Origin: Hyperoodon ampullatus
Taxonomy: Eukaryota > Chordata > Mammalia > Artiodactyla > Ziphiidae
Reading direction: 5' to 3'
NCBI GenBank assembly: GCA_949752795.1
Contig: OX457061.1
Span: forward strand, 122,718,152-122,782,151
Length of the DNA: 64,000 nt
A program made the translations under genes and the position numbers. Below, in pieces: positions 55,391 through 64,000 of the stretch. The notes under the pieces are model-generated. The model was given only the letters and a program-made list of their open reading frames with translations, was not told the DNA's origin and made no database searches. Each line of letters opens with the position of its first letter. The stretch's first letter is position 1.

Positions 55391-57379
55391 TTTGTGTTCC
55401 TTAAGCCACCTATTTGTGGTACTTTATTAGGACAGCCCCAGCAAATTCACAGAACCACTGGGATGAGCCCTGATGCCAGTTACTTCACACTTTATCTTTT
55501 CATACTCAGTGTTATAACTTTCGAAACGTTCGCTTACAAAGCCTCCGTGCGCGCTGTCGTCTGCTCTCACCATCTCTCCGAGTGTGTGTAGACGCCGTAT
55601 CTGGTTTAGGTCTTCCACGTCCTGCTGTCTCCTTGACTGTGTGACTGTCACAACCTCTAGATTCCTACGAACCCCACTCCTCTTTCCCATATTGGCTCTG
55701 AGGTCCTGCCTTGACGTTCATCTCACAGTCTCATTGCCATCCTCCAATTCACACCCTTTGCGTTCCTTTCTCCTGCAGAAGGATTCCTGCCACTGCAGAC
55801 CTAGGAATCTCATTTCCTTTGTTTTTTTCTCTATGACTTCTCTGAATGTTCTCACTTCGTGTCATTCTTCTTCTAGCAGATGCAGAGCTATTTCTTTTGA
55901 AGCAAATACGCTTTTGGTTACTTTTCTTTGACAGAGAGAGTGCCTGTTCATCCTTACCTCTTTTATTTCTTTTTACTCTGTCACAACTGGAGATCCATTA
56001 AAAACTTGTAAACAACCCAAATCCCTTCTTAGGGCCGAGTTTCCTTTGGACCCTTTCTATTTTCATTCTCACCCTTGAAAGTAACAGTTATGACTGACAT
56101 CCTCCATCTCCCTGTCCCTTGCCTTTCAATGACAAACTCTTCAGCATTTTGCATAGACTTCTCTTCTTTGTGATCCAAGTTTCTCATGAATATTTTCTTG
56201 CACTGTCTCCTGCAGTGAACCTAGAGGAAACAAGCAGGCAATAACCAGTAAAACTACATGTCTTCTGGGGGCAATCTCACAGTCATTTCAATTTTTCACT
56301 TTTCCTTGAATAGAATTGGTTTAATGCAAACACCAACTGTCAAGGAAATCACGCTGATGAGCCATAAATGCCATAGAGTGAAAACAAAATGTTCAGAGCT
56401 TATTCTTTTTCAGTACTGTGTGATAGCATTTTAAAAGTATTACTAAGTTCATTGCCTCAATGTTTACATCAAGAGCAGCTCAAAAGGGCCTTTTATTGTT
56501 AGTGTTTTCCTTATCTTGAAAAATATTGAAACTGGAGTGGGAAGAATAGCTTTAAAAGTTTTATATTTTGAGCCTACATTTCACTGTAATGACCTTAAAC
56601 GTTTATGAAAGCACTACAGGCATCACAGCAAAAATCCAAAGCCTTAGGAGGCTATTAATAATTTAGTGTCTCAAGTTCACATGCAAATGTTACTCCCACT
56701 CACCAAAGAAGAGTTCATTATGACTCACGACTAAGACCCTACAACTGTGGAGATGTGGAAGTGTGAAAGGATGCTGTTACAGACACGCCGAGCACCAAAT
56801 CCAAACACGCCAACTGGGGAGGTTGTGAACACGAGTTCCTGGTGAGTTTTCCTTGAAGGTCTTACTTAAAAAGTTAAACTCAGATCTAGACTTTTCCAAC
56901 AGAGTGGAATGTTATCCAGATTTGCTTCTGAGGTTATGTTGCTAGAATAACTGCTTTAACTTAGAGTTGCGCTAAACAAAAAATGCAAACTTTCAAACAG
57001 CGCATAGTGACACGGTAGACTTGGAAGGGCCAGGGGAGATGGCCCGCAGAGGTGGGGGCTAAGACTTTGGGGTTCCCTTGAGGGTGCACCTCTTCTGGGC
57101 AGGAGGAGAAGGCTGCCCATTTTTCCTAGTCCCTGTGCCTCTGGGATTAGAGGCAGGGTTGGCTCCCTCCTCATCCTCCACTGGTATTTCTGTACAACTT
57201 CCACAGTCTCGTTGAAAATCAGGCTTCGTTGAGCAAAACACACCTTTCACTCTGCTCGCCTCCCTTCCTTCTCTTTGTCTCACTCACTCACTCACTAGTG
57301 AATTTATGTTGGTCTAAGGGTGCTCCTTCACCCTGATTCCTGCTGTCACCTCACATATACACACATGGCCTCCCCCACA
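55391..57379. other. Single-copy sequence with candidate conserved stretch
   Basis: No named repeat. The 56300-56750 part is AT-rich and contains a perfect octamer atgcaaat at 56681-56688. A (TCAC)n run lies at about 57280-57297. Frames of 75-115 residues have no signature. Confidence 0.4.
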
Positions 57380-59345
57380 CCTTGACCCCCGTTTTTTTTG
57401 ACTTCCTTTCTCCACAGCTTTCTCCTCCACGTCACCTCCCTCCTCGCCCTGAGCCACGGCCTGGAGCTGAGAACACCCAACACTTCCCCACCCCTGGATC
57501 ACAAGCCTGCCACCCGCCCTCTGGTTGCCACCCCCTGTCTTTCCAGATTTCCTTTCTAGCTCCTCGTGTTCTGGCCAGACTTCAAACTCAGGTGGGCATC
57601 GACTGTTCATGGCTCTGGCTTCTCTCTGCTCATTCACCTATTTCATCTTTCTTCCATGTCTTACAGAGAGTCCATAAGCCATCATTTCCCTGTGTCTCTC
57701 TCAAGATTCCAAAGTCACGTCTCTGCCTTTGTCATATTCACCAGAGGAAACGTCAACCCTAGCTGTCCCTTTTCTTCATTTCTGTGCCCACGTAGCTGAA
57801 GAACTGCTGGAGGAAACCTTACAGTGGGGTAGGTTTTAACCACCACCAGTTCACAACAGGCAAACTTCAACCAGCCTTCAGCATCACCTGGAAATCCATC
57901 TGCGCTGCTCTGATGCGGGTGCTTCCCAGTCCTTGCCAAGACTCCTCCGACTACCCCCCTCCTCAGTCTTCCAGTCCATCAGACCCATCTCTCTTCAGCT
58001 GTGGGGTAACCGTGCCCTTCACTTTACAGAGGAGCTGGCAGCCACCAGGAGCACATTCTCAACTTCCTTCCCTCTTTCCTCCTCTCCGAGATCAGTCCTT
58101 GCGTGTGGTCAGGATCTCTGCATCTGCTGATTCAGGAAGGTTCTATTTCCCATCATCCATTCTCTCTTTTATATCCTCACTGTTTCCTTCCTTAATGGAT
58201 CCCTCTGTTCAGCACTGAGGTATGTTCACGCCTCATCCATTCAGATTGTTTATGGACCTAACTAACCCACTTCCACCTTTGTCTCCAGTGCTTGCCTTCC
58301 CTTTACAGCCAACTTCTTGAAAGGCTTGTTGTCTGCACTTACTCCGCTTATCCGCCCATTCCACCATAATCAATACACGCCAAAGTAGCTTCTGCTCTTT
58401 TTATCATTGAAATATAACCTTCACGTCACTCATCCGGCAGGCATATTTTGTCCTCTGTGAAACCTTGGTCTCCATGGAGGGCCACTTTTCTCATTTTCCT
58501 CTTATCCCTCTGTCTTCTTTGTCTCCTTCGACTGTTATCTTCCTCCGCGTTCCATGAGCTTCACATTTGCTCCTTAGATAATCTCATCCGTACTTACGTC
58601 TTCACCATCAATATTCCGATTCAGTATCTTTGTCTTCTGCTCGCACTTATGGGGTAAATATGCAACTTTCCAACCAGTATATACACCTGACATCCCTAAG
58701 GCACCTCAGATTTGACAGTTCCCAGCTAAATGCATTATTTCTCACACCCTCACTCCACCCCACCAAACCTATCGGTGCTAGAGTTTTCATCTCTCCGTGG
58801 ATGCCAGCACTGTCCATCCATTGCTAGAAAGAAGCTCACCGTGAAGAACCTATCCTTGACACCTCTGTCTCCTCTATCCCGTTGGTGGCTAAGTCCTGTT
58901 AATTTCATCTGTATTGTCTCCCATCTCTGCTGCCACCGTCCTGAGTCTAAGCTACCGTTACCTCCCTCCTCAGCTACTACTCCAGCCTCCTAACTGCGTC
59001 CCTACATCTCCTTTTGCTCCTGTCTAATCTCACAGGAAATGTGATCTTTTAAAAACACACATCTGTTATTACTACTTTCCCGCTAGGTATCCTTCAGTGG
59101 ATCTCTGTTGCTTTAAGGAAAAAGGTCAAAGTCATTGACATGGTCTCTAGAGCCCTGGAGCCCCTGGCTCTTCTTCAGCCTTGTCCCTGCCACGTGCTCT
59201 GTGTCCCTCTGCTCCAGCCACAGGGACTTTTCTTCAGCTTTTCATACACACCATGATCCACCCCAGTGCCTTTGAATGTGTGTTTCTCGTTCCTTGGATA
59301 TTCTCCCCCATTCTTCATGCTAGGCTCTTTCACCAATAACTCATG
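57380..59345 (+). repeat. L2-like LINE, long degraded copy (sense)
   Basis: The right part is convincing: ctactactccagcctcctaa ctgcgtcc, gaaatgtgatcttttaaaaa cacacatctg, tatccttcagtggatctctg, ggctcttcttcagccttgtc cctgcc and tgctccagccacagggac follow the C-terminal coding end of L2. Further left (58560-58760) ttagataatctcatccgtac and later words fit the same element. Left of about 58400 the match is only by composition. It is full of stops. Confidence 0.6.
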
Positions 59346-59726
59346 TATGTGGGAAATCTCTCGGAATAATTCTTTTATAGACCTGAAGGCTTTCACTCTC
59401 TGCTGTGAAAAATGTTTCCTTCTTATGGAAAACAGAAGGAACCAAAGTGCCCATTGTCTATTGTTCTTAAGCAAGTTTTATACCAAGATCTGTGATTCCC
59501 TTCCCCAGAAGAGAGAAACTAATGCCGGCAGAATATCTTGCTCAAAGACACTCTTGTTTATGTTTTTGTTTAGAGCTTATAATTGCTTGCCTTTTTATAT
59601 TATTAGAAAAATGGGGGAAATTTGTTCCTGGGAATCCTGGATTACGTAAGAGAATAAAGATTGATTATCACCCAAGGCTAGCCATTTCTTTCTCTTTTTT
59701 CTTTTTTCTTTTTTTTGTGATGTTTC
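59346..59726. other. Single-copy spacer
   Basis: AT-rich, ending in a T-rich tract. No gene. The 127-residue frame at 59266-59649 begins inside the L2 relic. Confidence 0.35.
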
Positions 59727-60012
59727 TATTTTTTTAATTTTTATTTTATATTGGGGCATAGTTGATTAACAATGTTGTGTTAGCTTCAGGTATATAGCAA
59801 AGGGATTCAGATATATATATTCTTTTTCAAATTCTTTTCCCATTTAGGTTGTTATAGAATATTGAGTAGAGTTCCCTTTGCTATACAGTAGGTCCTTGTT
59901 GGTTATCTATTTTATATACAGTAGTGTGTGTGTGTTAATCCCAAACTCCAAATTTATCCCCCCTGCCCACCTTTCCCCTTTGGTAACCATTAGTTTGTTT
60001 TCTAAGTCTGTG
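59727..60012 (-). mobile_element. L1 3'-UTR fragment (antisense)
   Basis: Antisense L1 end: ttggggcatagttgattaac, gttagcttcaggtatatagc, gagtagagttccctttgcta tacagtaggtccttgttggt tatc, to ccctttggtaaccattagtt tg. 5'-truncated before ORF2. Confidence 0.92.
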
Positions 60013-60089
60013 AGCAGGGTTGGCAATTTCAACCCTAAGAGAAGGAAGTAAAAAGAATCAAACTGCCTTTGCCATTTCTCCCTCTGTAC

Positions 60090-60785
60090 AATAGCCCGCC
60101 AGCCCTACAGAGGGGCAGGTGTTTGCAGTGATGCCCAGAATCTTAAAGACACTGGAAGAATCCCACCTTCAGATAGAAAGCTGGAAGCAGTGTGAGTGAT
60201 ATCGTTTTTGTTTGAGAAACTGTAAAGTGTCAACTGCAAATTGGCACTTGCCATCGACCTCTACAAGGATTAAATCATGACCCACTGCAGCTGATGACCT
60301 TCAACACCCCCTGAAAGGAGTTCAGGGTGGAGAGCAGGAAGGAGGCGTTCTGGGCTCTGGGAAGAACCGGCAGAACAGGTCTTCGGATAGTTAGATATTT
60401 TCAGGAGACAATGTTATGAGCCCTATTGCTGTATCTCCTCATATCTAGAAAAGCGCGAAAATCCTTCATGGTGACGTCTGGTCCTCATGACCAGCAGAGA
60501 CCATGAGACTAGCAGAAACCTTCTGCAAAAAAGTATGTGCTTGATTGGATAGACCACCCCTTCACCAAAATCACGTATCTACTGACCTTCCCCCCTACCT
60601 CTCTGGAGCAGTTTCTCAGAGCTCTCTGAGATGCTGTCTCCTGGGCTCCGGTCCTCATTTTGCCCCAAATAAAACTTAACTCACAGCTCTCACATTGTGC
60701 TTTTTTTTTTTTTAAGTCTGCAAAAGCGATGGCAAAACCCTTTTGACTGTCTCTCTCTCGGGGCCTTGATACTTCCATCAACCTT
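60090..60785 (+). mobile_element. ERV-type LTR (probable solo LTR)
   Basis: The 3' half looks like the R/U5 part of a retroviral LTR: a pyrimidine-rich block with ctctctgagatgctgtctcc tgggctccggtcctcatttt gcccc, the poly-A signal aaataaaacttaactcacag ctctcac, a GT/T-rich downstream element, and a U5-like ctctctctcggggccttga. No gag, pol or env follows or precedes, so it is a solo LTR or fragment. The left edge is uncertain. Confidence 0.5.
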
Positions 60786-60944
60786 ATATTTAAAAAAAAA
60801 AATCAAAATCATGCCTAAACTGGCAGGTCCGGAAGATACTTTTGCTCATCCTTTGGCTCACAGGGAAAATTGCGGTTTCCTGGAGAAAACCCTCCTGAGT
60901 CTGTAGATGCGGTCAGGTCCCCCACGGCAGGCTCCCGTAGCACG

Positions 60945-61125
60945 CAGTGGCTTTACTTCATAGCATGTATCCCATTTGTAGTTGTGAAATTGTGAGATTA
61001 TTTGATTGTTATCTGATGGCTCCATCAGAATCTGAGCTCCAGGGGCATAGGGACCACGTCTGTGTGCCTCACCCCGTGTACTTCCCACAGCGTCGGCTTG
61101 ATGAACCGTTGGTGGAATGAATGAA
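60945..61125 (+). repeat. L2 3' end (sense)
   Basis: Clear order: gattatttgattgttatctg, gaatctgagctccaggggca tagggaccacgtctgtg, cttcccacagcgtcggcttg and a terminal ttggtggaatgaatgaata. Confidence 0.8.
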
Positions 61126-61210
61126 TACCTGGGTGGATGGACAGAAGAGTACAAGAAGCCTTAGGTTCATTATTTTCTGTGCAGTTAGTGGTCTTAGAAA
61201 TACAGAATCA

Positions 61211-61336
61211 GCCTACATGGGAAAAGAATCTAAATAAGAGTGGATATAGGTATATGTAAAACAGATTCACTTTGCTGTACACCTGAAACTAACACAACAC
61301 TGTAAATCAACTATACCCCAATAAAAATTAAAAAAA
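61211..61336 (+). mobile_element. Very short L1 3' end insertion (sense)
   Basis: Sense L1 tail: gcctacatgggaaaagaatc, ttcactttgctgtacacctg aaactaacacaacactgtaa atcaactataccccaataaa. Perfect 16-bp duplications tagaaatacagaatca lie at 61195-61210 and 61337-61352. Only 126 bases were inserted. Confidence 0.95.
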
Positions 61337-61352
61337 TAGAAATACAGAATCA

Positions 61353-61550
61353 TAATCTGAAAATCCTATTATAATTTCTTGATAATAGCTGATTTATACT
61401 TAGACATTTCTTATTCAAATTTTGGGGAAGGCTTCCCAAAGAGAGAAAATGGCATTAAAATAGAGATCATTTCTTTGTGGCTATAAAGTGTAGTTATGGA
61501 AAGTTTTTCTCCTTGATTCCCGCTCTGTGGTGTCTGTTGGAAGGGTGAAC
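61353..61550. other. Single-copy spacer
   Basis: No feature recognised. Confidence 0.35.
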
Positions 61551-61583
61551 CCTGCGTGCGTGCGTCCGTCCGTCCGTCCGTCC

Positions 61584-61616
<33 letters not shown>
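61551..61616. repeat. Compound microsatellite (GCGT)(GTCC)(GT)
   Basis: Starts with gcgtgcgtgcgt, then five cgtc/gtcc units (ccgtccgtccgtccgtc), then about 13 GT units. The GT block and the tetranucleotide block meet without a spacer. Confidence 0.95.
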
Positions 61617-61617
<1 letters not shown>

Positions 61618-64000
61618 CATGTGGCCCTTTCCAGCGTCTGTCTGCAGCACAGCCCAGGCACGGCAGCTGCAGTGACTGTGGTTTACTGTCTGCAAAACCC
61701 GCTGCTCTGTGCCCCTGCTTCTTGTGACTCCATCCCCTGTTTTCACAACGACTCACTTTCTCCCCAGTGCTCCCCGCGGCCACGGTTATTGTCACATGTC
61801 CTGATTTTGTGCTTTTAATGTTCCTTCCGGGGGTCTTGTTCTGCCTCTGTTCTTTGCATGACAAACGCCTGCTCAGCTGGTCTCCCCTGGAAAAGTGGGC
61901 TGCCTTAAGCATGACAGCAGGACTTCCGAACAAGCCACGTTCCAGACTGACCCTGAAGATCCTGCCTTTCCATCTGCTTTAGGGGAGAAAAGCGCACATT
62001 TAAACCTGACCCTGAATCCCTAAGTGGCATTTGGGGAGGAAGCAAAACGAGGAGGTATTTTGCAACATATTAACCCCCTGCCTGATACCTCCCAGTGCAC
62101 TTTATCTGACAGGCAATTTATTGAATGAGCTTGTATATCGTCCAGCCCAGTGTTGCACCTTTGTTCCACATATCCAGCTCCGCACCCCACTTACATGGTG
62201 AAAAATTCCCTTTGGTGAGTTTAAAACTCTACCTTTCCACCTATTTCTGCCTGTGATTCCTGGTTCCTCTCCCTTTTTCAAAATCTCCCTCTCAGCCCCT
62301 GAATTCGATGCACCTGTTTTTGTTACGCTTGCACTTACAGCTCGGGCCCCCTCTTTGGGAGACTGTCTCTCTTCCTTTTGCTTGCGTTGCTTTCTTCTGC
62401 GCTGGGTAATTAATTTCCTCAACGACCTGCTTGGCTGCTGGAAACTCAGCTTCTGAACGCTCCACTGCCCGCTGCGCCACTGGGCACCACCTGCTCCCCA
62501 CCTCGGTGCCATCCACCAGGAGGATCCAGACAGCTATGGGGCCAAGCTAGTTTTAGTTTTCTTCCAAGAAATCGGAAACAAAACAAAACTTTCTTGGTGG
62601 TTGTCACAGTGTGGGATGGGCGAGTTTGGAGTATGAGTGAATCTGGGATGTTCTCTGTACAGTGAAAGACTGTGGTCTGTCATTATTTTACTTTTAGAAC
62701 AATCAGTCCAATATTTCCAAGTAGAATCTACGTATTCAAACATTTGTGTGAAAAATGCTAATTTTTAGGAAGATATTTTGTTTGTTGTTAAGTAGAGAGA
62801 TGCCATTGTATCTAAATTACTGTGGGTGTTTGGACATCTAGATGTTGAAGGTGCATTGTAACCTCATCCGTGACCTATTTGTTGCTGCTGCTGACTTGGG
62901 CACAATCTGACTCTCCTTGCCCGCTCCCGTTTTGATTAAGGTGTGTGAAAAGAAAACTAATCCCTTTATTTCACCCCTTAATAATCCTCCCCACTTTCTC
63001 CTCATGTTACCATTTCCACCATCATTAGGATACCTCCAAGTATAGGTTGTTTTGTAACTTCTTGTAACAAGCAGAATCTGTACCTGAATAGATGCTATTG
63101 TGTTACCTTGTGACATGTGAAATGTTCTCATGATTGTCCCCAAAATGCCCTAATTCTTGTCCCTCTGGTTTGATAAATAATCAGCCTGGAGCTGCCCACT
63201 ATTTCAGCTGAGATATTGGTCTCGTAAACTGTTTGTCAGATTGCTCAGTTGCAGCTAGGTAAGAGCCAGGATACCGTTTTTCTTCTTCTGCTGTAGAATT
63301 TTTAATTTATCAGGTGAAGTTCAGCAAAGACCCATTAAAAATATCCCCGTGTAGCTTTTAAAAATTTCACTGCAAACTACCATTTTCAAATGCATAATGA
63401 CATGTCTTTGCAAAAAGATTATGATTAGTCCCCTTTCTTTGAAATCCGGGAACAGCTTGTGGAAAACAGGATGAAGTCTGTCCAGAAGTCTTCGTCCGTG
63501 GTCCCCTAGATATAATTAACATTCAACTCTAAATTCAAGCATCCTTTAGACTGTCTAACCATCAGCATTTTGGGGCACTTTGTTTGAATTCAGAGCTATA
63601 GAAAAACTGCAACATTTTCACTCTTTAATCAATTCAGAAACTGCAGATTTTAGATTCCTCTGGAGAATTAATTAAACATTCAATTATTTTAAAAGTGGAT
63701 CGTTGGAGGAGAAATTGTGATTAAGTCACACTTTTGCTGTAAGCGACGCTCAGAAACTCGGTCTAGAATAAATCGTGGAGGAGGAGGTGTAACCAGTAGT
63801 CTCTCACCTTTGGGTTTCTGAGTTTCTGCAGATGTCTGTTGTGCTCATTTCTCCCCGGGTAATTCTGTTACTGGTTGAAAAGAGAGGATTTGGTGGCAAA
63901 GATCTAGAGATGTAGCAGCCTGATGGCACAGCCAGAGACTGGACCTCTGGACTGACTCAGCAAGGGGTCGCCCTGGGACCTCGTTCACAGCTTCCTTGCT
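61617..64000. other. Single-copy sequence to the window end
   Basis: No transposon I can name in 2.4 kb and no credible gene. The frames at 62102-62512 (136 residues, minus) and 61481-61933 (150 residues, minus) have no recognisable domain; the latter runs through the microsatellite. Confidence 0.4.

Noticed and set aside
61481..61933. 150-codon minus-strand frame containing a His-Thr repeat
   Set aside because: The repeat is the (GT)n microsatellite in translation, and there is no domain on either side.

Overview
The window is nuclear DNA of a whale or dolphin, or at least a close cetartiodactyl relative. The main evidence is a set of tRNA-derived SINEs of the CHR type. On their sense strand they open with cttccctggtggcgcagtgg, and they carry internal Pol III A and B boxes and an A-rich tail. 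Fourteen copies are of the short, near-consensus type that dominates cetacean genomes. No ruminant Bov-tA or BovB-type sequence was seen. L1 3' ends of the artiodactyl/cetacean kind, ancient mammal-wide repeats (MIR, L2, MLT1-type LTRs, hAT DNA transposons) and microsatellites fit the same picture.

I find no protein-coding gene I can support. Every open frame with recognisable content is transposon-derived. Frames crossing CHR SINEs give recurring pseudo-peptides such as GLSLLWPLPLRSTGSG (antisense) and GDTGSCPGPGRSHMPRSGWA (sense). Two L1 copies encode broken pieces of ORF2 (RT and C-terminal cysteine motif). The window therefore looks like a gene desert or the interior of a very large intron.

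Layout. 1-11 kb: AT-rich single-copy sequence, L2-like relics, one L1 3' end, five CHR-type SINEs of several forms and MLT1-type LTRs. 11.1-14.5 kb: a 3.4-kb 5'-truncated L1 on the minus strand. 15-23 kb: a tiny L1 carrying an apparent 3' transduction, a pair of SINEs stacked at one target site, two MIRs and long single-copy stretches. 23-34 kb: a GC-richer segment with an 18-bp minisatellite, several SINEs, an MLT1A-like LTR, a composite 1.5-kb L1 insertion with a transduced 3' flank, an L2 split by a MER20-like hAT element and further L1 pieces. 34-53 kb: mostly single-copy and ancient repeats, a SINE with an apparent 3' transduction (38.2 kb), a recent 94-bp duplication (47.6 kb) and three MaLR-type LTRs. 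53-64 kb: L1 3' ends, two young SINEs, a long L2-like stretch (57.4-59.3 kb), an ERV-type LTR, a very short L1 with perfect target-site duplications and a compound microsatellite.

The most interesting signals are in how the retroposons inserted: two SINEs sharing one target site, two L1 insertions and one SINE that appear to carry 3'-transduced sequence between matching target-site duplications, and SINEs with abnormal 3' ends. Repeat family names come from memory of consensus features, not from a database search, so class-level calls are firmer than subfamily names.
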